A stretch of DNA of 64,000 nt, taken from Dioscorea cayenensis subsp. rotundata (Eukaryota; Streptophyta; Magnoliopsida; Dioscoreales; Dioscoreaceae). How positions within the stretch are numbered: position 1 is the first letter of the stretch; every line of letters begins with the position of its first letter. Shown in pieces: positions 47,706 through 59,920 of the stretch. Below the pieces are notes generated by a model. That model was not told the DNA's origin. It searched no databases and saw nothing but the letters and a program-made list of their open reading frames with translations. The position numbers were made by a program, and so were the translations under genes. The stretch spans positions 22,969,589-23,033,588 of the forward strand of contig NC_052486.1 in the NCBI RefSeq assembly GCF_009730915.1, in the 5' to 3' direction.

Positions 47706-50389
47706 ATCCCATAGGCTTGCAAGGTCTCAAAAATCGTCTGAGACGAGGTAAAACTATAACAAACCAACTGGGTTACAAGATTACAGACTTTACAGTGTAT
47801 ACAATGCAAAGATACAAGAAGACCAGAAATACAAAATACTGGTAACATAGTAATGAGACAATGACAAGAACTACAATTTCACAGACGGGACAAGCAACAT
47901 CTGAGGCGGTCTTTCAAGATTCACGACGATCTATCACTTTTTGATCACGAAAAGGATTTAAAGAAAAATCCATGAGCTCACTAGCCCGATAAGTAATCCG
48001 AAAATTGTTTTAAAAACAACGGGGTTTATGAATCTCGAATTCGAGATATTAAGGATAATTCAAAGTTTAAACAAAGTTTAAATAAATACAAAAATAAATA
48101 GTTCAGCAGAGGTATAGTTCTCAAGTAGTAGCGCTATTCAAAAATAGCTGAAATCAAAAGATTATCGGGGTTTGAGACTGCGAATAATTATTCAGCGAAA
48201 TGAGCATAGGTCTTCAAAGCATAATTTAAACAAAACAAAATACAAAGTGAAATATTCTAATAAAGAATATTTACAAATATGATTTACGAATTCAAAACCC
48301 GAAATACGATATCAAAAAAATACGGAAAATTTCAAAGGCGGGACAAATATTTGTGTTTTTTGCGAAATTCAAAAATCCAAAAGCAGCAAAGCCAAAAAAA
48401 GTAACAAATTCAAGTGTATGTCTCCAAAATTCACTTTGTAAGTGCCAAAGGTCATTTGTTTATCCTCGGTGATGAGACCCGAGCCAAAATAATGGATATC
48501 ATTTATTTACCCTCGGTGACCGAGGCCCGAATACTAGGTGGCCATTGATTATTTCACCGAGCGGACACGGTGCAGCTACGATCTCCTTTTTCCCAAAATT
48601 ACTTGTCGACAAGGTCGGGGTTTAACCCCCAGCGAGGGGTTGCATATCGCTCATTTGGAGACCAAAAACATTCGGATACAAAAATATTTGCGAGTACAAG
48701 GTCAGAAATTTCTAAAATTTCCTCAAGTTCATATATATTAAAAAAATACAGATAAATATCAAAAATCTCACTTTAGGGAAAAATAACTCGATAACCATAA
48801 ATGAAATATAAACATTTAAGCACATGAAATATTTAAAATTACTCAAAAACACTAGCTCATTCAAAAAACTAAATTAAATATTTATATAAATAGATAAATA
48901 AATAAATAAATAAATAAAGGAATTAACTAAGTCAATTCAAAAGATAGCATAATCATCAACCCATGCCTACAAAACCAACGAATTTTAAAAAAATGTTGAA
49001 GTAATCATTTGAATGTAATTGCACACTTAGTATAAATAATAAATTAATAACCAAGTTAAAAATGAATAGCGATCATTTTAATTAACATTACACCAATGTA
49101 GATTTACCAAGTCAACAACTAAATAAAAAAATAATTAACTAAAGAAAAATACCTCAAAAATACATATTCCAAATAAATAATTTTTAATATTAACAAAAAT
49201 AACATATATTCAAAAATAAAATAACAAAATACTAGATAATTATTTTTATCAAATAAAAATAATTTTCCCAAGTATTGAAAATACTGGAGTTATCGGTAGA
49301 ATTACTTACGATATTAATTCATAGCAAAAATAGTTTGAAAGCTAAGTTCATAATTTTCTACATATTCAAGAATACATATGCAAAAAGTCACTAAAAAGAA
49401 TAGTGTAAAGTTACATACCAAAAATTTAAAAATCAAAAAGTGATCAAATAATCCTTTAAACAAAAATAGTTGCGAGGCTCCCACTCTTGGGATATTTTAA
49501 ATATATAATCAAATAATATTAGAAATTTTGCAATTAAAAACTTGTCAAAAATAATATGTGTGGATTACTTACCTCGAAAAATACTCTACTCAAGACACAA
49601 TGCGAAGACCCAAAAGCCACTTCTCAAGTGGTCCTATAACCCAAGGATTGGCAACCATTACAACTCAAGAAAGAATGAACCAATCAAAACATAAAATGAA
49701 CAACATAAACTAGGGTTGTTGGTCATCATCAAAAGCAACTACCTAAGATCACCCAAGGATTGCAAGGTCACTTTCAAATGCAAAAACACACATTCTAAGG
49801 CTGCAGAATTTAGAAGGTGAGTGTGTTCTTCTAAGCATGTACTAGTTGGCCCTTAAGCATGCTTGAAAGAAATAAGAAGACATGCAAAAACAACTAATTT
49901 ACAAGCATAAAAGCTTGGGTTTCTAATGGGTTCAAAAAAACATTAACAGGCTGCAGGTTTTTCATGCAAAAAAATATGCAAAGATAAACACTCAAATGGC
50001 TGCGGTTTTTTTGATGTAAATATAAGTGTATATGTATACCAATAAAAGGCTGTAGTTTTCATGCAAAGATATGCAAGGATTAATACTCAAATGGCTGCAG
50101 TTGTCACAAATGCTTAAAAACAAAAATAATGATTTTAAGTAAACATTAGATGCTCACCAACAAGGCATTATGCAGCCATAACCTCATGTCTTTATCATCA
50201 TAATTCCATCACATCTCTCTAACCTCCAACAATGGACACCAAAGAAGCAAGAGTAGAAACCCATCATACTTTAGATTTAATGAAATCAAGCTTCTTCCAA
50301 CATTCATGTGTCCAAAACCCAACCATTCCCTCTATCAAGTTTCCACGCCGGAGCATCGCCGGAGCTTCGCCGGATTTTCAATACCAGAA

Positions 50390-50436
<47 letters not shown>

Positions 50437-50840
50437 AGTGAGAAAACTCTTGAAGAATGATGCTAACCTCTTGCCGAAGTTTAACTTCCGGTGATAGTAA
50501 TACTCATGTAGAAAAGCATCTCACTTAGATCACCAATGGATTTTCATCTTGAGAGCAAGAAGGTCTTATACTTAGATCAAGACATGAACTCTATCTTCTC
50601 CCTCTCCTAAAGGATTGCATTCTCTTCTTACTAAAGGAGCTCTAACATGCATAACTTTCTCAGTGGGTAGAAGAAAGAATGTCTATAGCTGGGCTCCAAA
50701 CCATTATTGCAACAAAAGCTTAAAACAAAGCTTCATGAATTCACGGTTTACACAATTGGGAAACTACAAAATTTTCCTTGAATCCAGGCTTTGGGCTTGG
50801 TTCCAAACAAATGGAGACAAACAAGACTGGGGCCCATAGG
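47706..50840 (-). mobile_element. Gypsy-like long LTR region, fragment
   Basis: Non-coding sequence whose minus-strand reading has features of long plant Ty3/gypsy (Tekay/Del-style) LTRs and leaders: a 5' part with repeated CCGGCG motifs and CTCACTT, a splice-donor-like CGAG|GTAAGT near 49575, GACCCGAGC/CTCGGTCACCGAGG motifs near 48465-48525 and a 3'-end-like stretch near 47800 (TGTAATCTTGTAACC). No pol domains are visible; the rest may be in the gap. Boundaries and family are uncertain. Confidence 0.4.
50393..50435. repeat. (TC)n microsatellite
   Basis: About 21 TC units without interruption. Confidence 0.95.
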
Positions 50841-51142
50841 CACATGATAGATCACATATTTTCTTCCGTGTGAACTACATAATATGAAAAAGATATGACA
50901 TGACTGCTCGATATGTATCTAGAAGTCGTTTGTTATTAGAATACGTTGTACCAGTTCTATTCATATAGCTTTTAAAGGAGGATTATGACAGTTAGCATCA
51001 ATGCCATCTTATCTATATTTGTTTGTCCACCCATATATCCATTATTGATTTATAGTACAATTGACTTGTGAACAGAGTAGATAGAAAGAACAAGATTCCA
51101 CCTTTATTGAATTAGAAGGCAAAAAATATATAGACATCAAAT

Positions 51143-51807
51143 TAGTGGCGGAACCAGAGGGTGTCAACTTAGAACTAAAAATAATTTTGGAGATTTATTA
51201 ATTTTTTTAAAATATTGTCAAATTAGTTGAACGACATTGTTGTTTGGTAGATCTAATTAAAAAAAACAAAAAAACAAAACAAAAGAGGCTATAGGGATAC
51301 AATCATTAATTTTTGTAAGACTAAGTAAAAAAATTAAGGGAGCCAAACAATAAAAATTTTATAAATATTATATATATATGTATATATCTATATATGTTAT
51401 ATCATAGTTTATAAAAAAATACGGGGAGTAAACAATAAATTTTTACAATTTATCTATAAATATAATTTTTTTATTCTATATAAAAGCGATTTCCAATAAA
51501 TGGAGGGGACTAGACAATAAATTTTTTTGAAAAATAAAAATAATACTATATATAAATAGATTTGTAAAATATGGAAATAATAAATTTTTGCTTTGGTTCA
51601 AAACATTATTTTTTTTAAAACTATCGGTATTGATTTGTAAAAAAAATGTTAATTTTAGAAGAAAAAAAAATATAGAGAGAGAAGTAAAGAGAGAAGGGGT
51701 CCTTCTAACTATGCCTTTTCTCATCCTTTGAATATATATATATATATATTATTGGTTGGGGGCCGGGGGTGCTCAAGCACCCCCTTGGCCCCCTCCTTCC
51801 ACCCCTA
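51143..51807. mobile_element. hAT-like non-autonomous DNA element with 8-bp TSD
   Basis: 665 bp flanked by the identical duplication CATCAAAT (51135-51142 and 51808-51815). Imperfect inverted ends: TAGTGGCGGAACC and, from the right, TAGGGGTGGAAGG. The interior is AT-rich with several repeats of a phrase like GACTAGACAATAAATTTTT, and a GC-rich hairpin (GGGGGTGCTCAAGCACCCCC) near the right end. A related element in the opposite orientation lies at about 62380-62870. No coding capacity. Confidence 0.8.
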
Positions 51808-52131
51808 CATCAAATCATCAATAATCATAGATGCAACATCATAAAGAAGGATAAGAACCAATTCAAGAAATAACAAGAATAATTATGATTACTCGTAATG
51901 CTGAACAAACTTGTTTAATGATTAACAAATAACTACTATTTGTTGTACTGGAATGTTATGAAAATAGTAAATAAACAGTTATTTGTAGAACACTGCATAA
52001 AATAAAAAATTTATCAACATGTTACCATTGCAACATCCATTTAAATGAAGAGAATGCATGTTACATGAAATTTTCTAAAATATGAACACTAAAACACTCA
52101 AAATACACACTACTAAAGTATATACTTCAAT

Positions 52132-52352
52132 TTTTTTTTGTTTTTATTTTTTTTACAAAAAATGACAAGCGCAATATACAGGGATGTGCGTACGGATTTG
52201 GAATTAATTATTCAACCAGCACAACCCTCAACCGGGGATTAAGGGTTTGGACTGCGAACCCACATCAACAACTGGTAACCTGTTACCATTATTGTTTCTA
52301 ATAAGTGTTTTCCACAATAAAGCCTAGTACCACTAGGCTATGAGCTCTTTGA
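52132..52352 (-). repeat. tRNA-derived SINE
   Basis: On the minus strand: A box TAGCCTAGTGG, then after a larger than usual interval a degenerate B box GGTTCGCAGTCC, and an A-rich tail with T interruptions (plus strand 52132-52157). The flanks share ATATACTTCAAT (left) and ATATACTTGAAT (right), an imperfect 12-bp TSD. About 220 bp. Confidence 0.75.
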
Positions 52353-53051
52353 TATACTTGAATGTTTTGTAAAAAAGAATATTTATAATTTTCTAAATAC
52401 TCTTTTGAAACGAGTTGTAAACTTTTGAAAGCGACAATTTAAAAATATTGAGTCTCTCATGTTAGTTCTCTTGTTCTCTGTTTTATGCTTTGTTATTGTG
52501 GTTTATCTAGTTTTTTTTTTAAATTAATTGTTTCACTAATCAGTATGAACCTCCATGAACCACTGCATCCTTTCATTTTAATTTTTTATAAACCATTGAC
52601 TCTCTTCACTCTTGTTTTATTAAATAATTTGAAAATATCTAGTTTATAAAATACATAACATGTCTGACTTCCGTGCAAATCAGCACAAATATTAAAAAAA
52701 CAAAAAAGTGGTTTGCTTTGCCAATGAATGGATGTTAGAAAGTCAGACCGCCAATTTTTCAATTGAGAAGCCTTTATTAATTGTACGTGTGGGAAATGTT
52801 TTGTTGAAAATGTGGCAAACTTAGGTCAGGTACTTATTGCATGTGTAGTTTAATATAATTAATAAGTTGTTGACAACTGCCCCATTGGTTGTTTAAGGTA
52901 GCAGGTCCGAGGTATAGGAATAAGTTTATTATATTATTTTTATTTATTTCTAGGATACGTGTCATGATATCATTGGAAAATACACAAATTACACGGTTCG
53001 CACTTCACCTAAATCTGTTTCAGCTGAAAATGATTTGAGGCTGACAACCGA

Positions 53052-54128
53052 GGCTTTTTTTTTAAAATATTGTAGAAAAAATAAAAAATTACCGAAAATC
53101 TACGTATTACGTATTATTCACGAAAATCGCGATATTTGAGGAAAACGGAAAATTTTTTCCCGTTTTCTATTTTTTATTTTTTTTTAATTATTAAATAGGA
53201 AAAGCGGAGAGTTTCTCCCATTTTCGTTTTAAAAATAAAAAAATGGAAAAACAGGATTTTTCTCTCCCATTTTTCATTTTTATTAAAATTGGAAAGACGG
53301 AGAAAAATCTCCCGTTTTTCCACTTTTGATTTTAAAAATATAATAATATATATATATATATAACCCTCACTTTTAAGTCAGGAACCCATATTATTTATTT
53401 AATGGCTATAATTATTTCCATTGAATTTTATTATTATTATTATTATTATTATTTTTATATAACACCCACTCCCCACTTCATACCATCTCCTCTCCATTCT
53501 CATTTTATCTCATTTTAGTTTTATTTCAACTTTTAATTACTGATTGGTGCAGATTTGATCGATCTACTTTGTACTAATTATTGACCGGTGCAAGTTTGAC
53601 CAACATACTTTGTGCTAAGTACTGACCGGTGCATGTTTCACAGTCCTACTTTGTGCTAATTACAAACCGGTGCAGGTTTGACCGACCTACTTTGTATTAA
53701 TTACTGACCGGTGCAGGTTTGACTGACCTATTTTGTGCTAATTACTGACTGGTGCAGGTTTGATCGACCTACTTGATAGTAATTACGTACAGGTGTAAGT
53801 ACTTAGTACAAAGTAGGACGGTCAAACCTATACCGGTCAATAATCATTACAAAGTAGGTCTGTGAAATTTGCACCGGTCAGTAATTAGTACAAAATAGGT
53901 CGGTCAAACCTGCACCGGTTTGTAATTAGCACAAAGTAGGACTGTGAAACTTGCACCGGTCAGTACTTAGCACAAAGTAGGTTGATCAAACTTGCACCGG
54001 TCAATAATTAGTACAAATTAGATCGATCAAATCTGCACCCATCAGTAATTAAAAGTTGAAATAAAATTAAAATGGATAAAATGAGAATGGAGGGGAGATG
54101 GTATGAAGTGGGAAGTGGGTATTACATA

Positions 54129-54168
<40 letters not shown>

Positions 54169-54502
54169 TCCAATGGAAATAATTAAAGCCATTAAATAAA
54201 TAATATGGTTCCTGACTTAAAAGTGAGGGTTATATATATATATATATATATTATTTTATTTTAAAATCAAAAAGTGGAAAACGGGAGATTTTCTCCCGTT
54301 TTCCAATTTTTTTTTAATAAAAAATAAAAAACGGTGGAGAGAATCCCGTTTTCTATTTTTTATTTTTTTTAAAAAAAATAAAAAATAGAAAACGGGAAAA
54401 AATTTCCCGTTTCCTTCAAATATGCTTATTTCGGTGAATAATACAGAACATGCGTATTTCAGTAATTTTTTATTTTTTTTACAATATTTATAAAAAAAAG
54501 CC
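53052..54502. mobile_element. Foldback (long inverted repeat) Mutator-like element with internal 41-bp arrays
   Basis: 1451 bp, flanked by the identical 9-bp duplication GACAACCGA (53043-53051 and 54503-54511), the size typical of Mutator-like elements. Ends are GGCTTTTTTTT and its complement. Nearly the whole element is two inverted arms of about 710-730 bp around a centre near 53780-53810. From the outside inwards each arm has segments rich in AAACGGGA/TCCCGTTT, an (AT)n tract, a conserved block (ACCCTCACTTTTAAGTCAGG), a (TTA)n tract, and then six head-to-tail copies of a 41-bp unit like TACTGACCGGTGCAGGTTTG plus CCGACCTACTTTGTGCTAAT. No open frame of note. A transcript through it would fold into a long hairpin. 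Confidence 0.9.
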
Positions 54503-54541
54503 GACAACCGAAAGAAATTAAAGACTGTTTTGAAGAAGAAA

Positions 54542-54551
54542 TTTATAAATA
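54542..54551 (+). promoter_or_regulatory. TATA-like box of the second dioxygenase gene
   Basis: TTTATAAATA about 70 bp upstream of the ATG at 54622 and only 40 bp from the right end of the foldback element. Confidence 0.5.
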
Positions 54552-54928
54552 TTGAGATGGTGGTGACAAGTTTTCTATCAAAGTGCATTTGTAGGTGGTT
54601 GATAGAACTTAATTTGGAGTGATGGAGGTAGCAGGAAATGGCAATTGGAACCTCAAGAACACAGCACCATCACTTCCGGTGCCGAGTGTTCAATCGATCA
54701 CCGACGATTCAAAGAATTGCAGTGAGATCTTAGAGAAGTATGTTATACCTGAGATCAATGATAGTCTTGTTTTGAATGGTGCTGCTGCTGGTCCTGGTGA
54801 CCTTCCAATCATAGATTTCAGTAAACTTTGTAAGCAATCTGAGGAAGAGGTAGCCAAGCTCAGCTTGGCATGTTAAGACTGGAGCTACTTTATGGTGATA
54901 TTCTAATTACAGTAACTAATAGTTTTAT

Positions 54929-55824
54929 TGTGAGGTGTCCAGCCCTGTTTGAAGCTCTAAGATGGATGTATAACTCAATATTGAGTTTGTGCAGGAATTA
55001 CTGTAGCAAAGAGGGATGCAGAGAATGGCTGTAAACCTCACGGGCTCCATGAGGCCCGCATGGAGACCGTGAGGCTCACTGGAATTTTTGATTTCTGACA
55101 GTACTGTAGCAGATGTACTGTGGCAGTGGTACTGCAGCAATGTTACTGTAGCAGTGAGAGAATTTCTGAGAATGGCTGTAAACCTCACGGGCTCCATGCG
55201 GCCCGCATGGAGACCGTATGGCTACTGTAGCATCCCGAATGAGTTACTTAACTCTTCATTCTCTCTTCAATGAATAGGGTATTCTTGAGGTTTTTTGAGA
55301 GAAAAAGAAAGAGAGAGAGGGCTACGGGCTAGGGCTTCAACATCCATCAAAGGGGAAGCCTTGAAGAAATCCTAGAGCTTCGGATCCGAGCTTGTGAGCT
55401 CAAAGAAGAAAAAGTGAAGGTATATTTGTACTCTTCTTCTTCATTCTTGTAAACCTAAGCTAGGGGTTGCAAGAAGGTGGGAAGGTTGCTAGGGCAAGTT
55501 GTTTATCATCTTGTTGTGTGTTCTTATTTGCTCAAGAGAGGCTTATTATATGTTTGTATGCATTGATTAGCTGGATTAAGCTAGGTTGTAGCTTAAGGGA
55601 GAAGAAGAACACTGTAGCATTTCCCATACCAATTGAACACTCTAGGTCCTTGTGGTTTCTCTTTGTAGTGAGGAGTTTTCCCACAAGGATTCTTCCTGAA
55701 AAATGATGTACATTGGTTTTTGAATGAGAATTGTGTATTTGCTTGTCGTTTGATCCAAAGGGGTGAATAGTGTTGACTGCCAGGTTTTGTCCGCTGTGTG
55801 TTGTATACCCCGGGCTCCCCAACA
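54929..55824 (+). repeat. 5' LTR of copia element B
   Basis: 896 bp, begins TGTGAGGTGTCC and ends CTCCCCAACA. Contains two copies of a module of about 50 bp (near 55024 and 55169) and several TACTGTAGCA repeats between them. Confidence 0.95.
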
Positions 55825-58800
55825 ACTGGTATCAAAGCTATTTGTTCACTTATTTTGTCATGGAAGGAGATGCAGGATCCATGATGAAGTTAATGGCGGC
55901 AAATTACTCAATTTGGAAGCCAATGATGGAGGATCATCTATATTGCAAGGATTTGTTTGATCCTGTACTGGGTGATTCAGCAAAGCCTAAGGAGATGTCT
56001 GATGATGATTGGAAGAAGTTAGACAGGAAGGCTTTGGGAACGATCAGGAAGTGGGTGGATATTAGTGTATTCCACCATGTAGCCCAAGAGAAAAATGCAC
56101 ATGTAGCTTGGGGAAAGCTAGCAGCTCTTTATGAGAGGAAGACTGCAATGAACAAGGTGTTTGCAGTTAAAAAGCTCTCCAATATGAAATACAAAGATGG
56201 GAGATCCATTGCCGAGCACTTGAGTGATTTTCAAGACTTGTTGAATCAGTTGACGACTATGGGGGTTAATTTCAATGATGAAATTAATGCGTTGTTCCTT
56301 CTTGGTTCTTTGCCAGACAGTTGGGACACCTTGGTGGTGACAGTGATGAATTCTGCACCAGATGGCAAGGTGACTATGCAAATGGCAAATGATAGTTTGT
56401 TAAATGAAGAGGCAAGAAGAAGAAGCACAGAACATGGGTCTAATCAGGCACTTGTTACAGAGAACAGGGGAAGATCCAGTAATAGAGAGCAAAGTACCTC
56501 AGGTCGTGACAAGTCCAAGAATCGGTCTAAATCTAGAGGACCGATAAAGTGTTATCATTGTGGGAAAGCCGGTCATATCAAGAGAAATTGCAGATTGTTG
56601 AAGCAAGAGAAGGGCAAGCAGAAAACAGATGGTGGCAGTGTGACAGCAGTTGTTTCTGATGTGGAGACAGTGTCATTGGTGTGTGGGCATGGTGATTGTC
56701 ATCATGTGGGTGATCCATCTGTTGAATGGATTGTTGATACAGGTGCAGCATACCATTGTGTTCCCAGGAGGGAGTTGTTTACAACTTACAAAGGTGGTGA
56801 CTTTGGTGACACCAAGATGGGAAACAAGAGTGTGTCGCAGATTGTAGGCATTGGTGACATTGTGGTTCAGACCAACATAGGTTGTACATTGACACTGAAG
56901 GATGTAAGGCACATCCCAGATCTGAGGATGAACTTGCTTGCTATTAATGTCCTTGACAAGGAAGGGTATGACAGTAGGCAGAAAGATGGGCAGTGGAAGC
57001 TTCTCCAGGGATCTATACTAGTAGCAACAGGGAAGTTGTGTTGTACTATGTATAAGACTTGGTTAAAGCATTGTTCTAGTCATATCAATGCTGTTGAAGA
57101 TGATACTTCACCAAACTTGTGGCATAAGAGGCTGGCACACATGAGTGAGAAAGGACTGCAGTTACTGGCAAAACAGTCCTTTATTCCCATTCTCTCAGGG
57201 AAAGGTATGACTATGAACTCATGTGATCATTGTTTGTTTGGTAAGCATCGCAGAAGTTTTCCTTCAGATACCGCTAAGAGGAAGGAAAACAGATTGGAGT
57301 TGGTCCATTCTGATGTGTGTGGTCCCATAGAGGTGGAGTCTTTGGGTGGCAACAGGTATTTTGTTACCTTTATTGATGATGCTTCACGGAAGACTTGGGT
57401 GTATTATTTGAGATACAAAAGTCAGGTTCTGGAGACTTTTCAGAAGTTTCATGCCATTGTGGAGAGACAGATAGGACTGCAGTTGAAGTGTATTCGTACA
57501 GATAATGGTGGGGAATACACCTCCAAAGAGTTTCATGCTTATTGCTCCAAGCATGGAATCCGGCATGAGTTGACAGAACCAGGTACTCCTTAGCATAATG
57601 GTGTTGCAGAAAGGATGAATCGCACCCTTGTTGAGAGAGTCAGATGTATGCTGAGAATGGCAAAGTTGCCTAAGGCATTTTGGGGTGAAGCAGTCAGGGT
57701 TGCTTGTTATGTGTTGAACAGATCTCCATCAGTTCCATTGGGCTTTGATCTACCAGAGAAAGTGTGGTCATGTAAAGACCCGAGTTACTCACATTTGAAG
57801 GTTTTTGGGTGCAAAGCCTTCATGCATGTACCTAAGGAGCAGAGATCAAAGCTAGACAGTAAAGCTACTCCTTGTATATTCGTGGGCTATGGCGATGAGG
57901 AGTATGGCTACAGGTTGTGGGATCTAGAGAAGAAGAAGCTTATTAGAAGCAGGGATGTTGTGTTTCATGAGCAGGAAACCATAGCAGATTGTGAGAAGAC
58001 AGAAGCCTGCTCGTGTTATTGTTGATGAAGAATGCTCTACATCAACAACTGTTCCATTGAGAAGAGCCATAAATGATGGAGGTGAACAGGAGATGCAGCA
58101 GTGGCATGATGAGCCACTATAGTCATCGATCGCTGGATGGTGATGATGATACCGCATGCCCGGATGCAGTGGGTATTGAGCGGGGGGAGCTGCCTCCACC
58201 GCTTGAGACTGTTGAGCCCCAGGTCAGGAGATCTACTAGGGAGAGAGAACCATCCAAGAGATATCCTAGTTCTGAATATTTATTGCTTGCTGAAGAGGGG
58301 GAGCCAGAGAGCTATGAAAAAGTACAATCCTCTTCAGATAGGGAGTATTGGTTGGAAGCTATGCAAGAAGAGATGAATTCCTTGCAGAAAAATGGCACCT
58401 ATGATTTGGTTGAGCTTCCAGAAGGTAAAAGACCACTTAAGAATAAGTGGGTGTTCAAATTGAAGAAAGATGGTGACAAGCTAGTCAGGTATAAAGCCCG
58501 GTTGGTAGTGAAAGGGTTTGCTCAGAAAAGGGGCATTGAGTTTGATGAAATTTTCTCTCCAGTTGTGAAGCTAAGCTCTATACGGGTAGTACTTGGACTA
58601 GTGACAAGTTTAAACCTTGAGATAGAACAAATGGATGTAAAGACAGCATTCTTGCATGGTGATTTGCAAGAAGAGATTTACATGACTCAACCTGAGGGTT
58701 TTGAGGTCATGGGGAAGGAGAACATGGTCTGCAAATTGAAAAAGATCTTGTATGGCTTGAAGCAAGCTCCAAGGCAGTGGTATATGAAATTTGACTCTTT

Positions 58801-59920
58801 CATGGTGAGTCATTCTTTCAGGAGAACAAATGCAGACTCATGTGTGTATGTGAAATCATTTGGTGATGATTTTATTATTCTCTTGTTGTATGTTGACGAT
58901 ATGTTGATAGTTGGAAGAGATGTTGGGATGATTTGCAAGTTGAAGGGTGATTTGTCCAAGTCTTTTGATATGAAAGGCTTAGGTCCGGCAAGACAAATCT
59001 TGGGGATGAGTATTGTCCGAGATAGGAAGGCTGGAAAGCTGTGGTTGTCACAGGAGATGTATGTTGAAAGAATTCTGAAAAGGTTCAACATGCAGAATGC
59101 TAAGTCTGTTAGCATGCCACTTGCAAACCACTTCAAGCTAAGGAAGATCTCTTCAAAGAATGTACAAGAGAAGGAAGGAGTTTCACTGTTCTTTACTCCT
59201 CCGCCGTTGGTTCTCTCGATGTATCTCATGGTTTGTACACGACCGATATTGCTGCATGTTGTTGGTGTTGTAGCGCATTTCTTTCTCGATCCGTGAAAAG
59301 AGCAATCGGGATGCGGTGAAGTGGATTTTTTTAGATATCTGAGGGGTACATCAGATATGTGCTTGTGCTTTGGGTCTTCAAAACCAGTTCTAGAAGGGTT
59401 CACAGATTCAGACATGGCAGGTGATCTTGATGGTAGGAAGTCTACATCAGGGTATGTGTTTACTTTTGCAGGGGGAGCTGTTTCATGGCAGTCTAAATTG
59501 CAGAAGTGTGTAGCCTTGTCGACTACAGAAGCTGAGTATATTGCAGCTACTGAAGCTAGCAAGGAGATGCTATGGATGAAAGGGTTTCTTCTTGAATTGG
59601 GAGTGAAGCAAGAAGAGTATGTGGTGTTTTGTGATAGCCAAAGTGCTCTTGATTTGAGCAAGAACACTATGTACCATGCACGGACAAAGCATATTGATGT
59701 CCGTTACCATTGGTTGCGGATGGCTATTCAGGATCTTGAATTGCAATTGAAGAAGGTCCACACGGATGTGAACACCGCCGATATGTTGACAAAGGTAACT
59801 TCTAAAGATAAGTTACAATTGTGCAAAAGCTTGGCCGGGATGAACTCCCCGACCAAGATGAATGACTTGTGAGCAGGTTGTGTGATGTATCTCCCTCGTA
59901 GTAGGGCTGGAGGGGGAGAT

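Noticed and set aside
46542-47848. Long open frames across the N run on both strands
   Set aside because: They exist only because N codons contain no stops.
48538-48755. Two overlapping 60-codon plus-strand frames
   Set aside because: They run through LTR-like non-coding sequence in two frames with no family resemblance.
49935-50110. Possible CRISPR-like or satellite array
   Set aside because: Only three degenerate copies of irregular spacing in a plant LTR-like region; no spacers of regular size.
54256-54588. 110-codon minus-strand frame of low complexity (Phe/Lys/Asn rich)
   Set aside because: It is the translation of the AT-rich arm of the foldback element.
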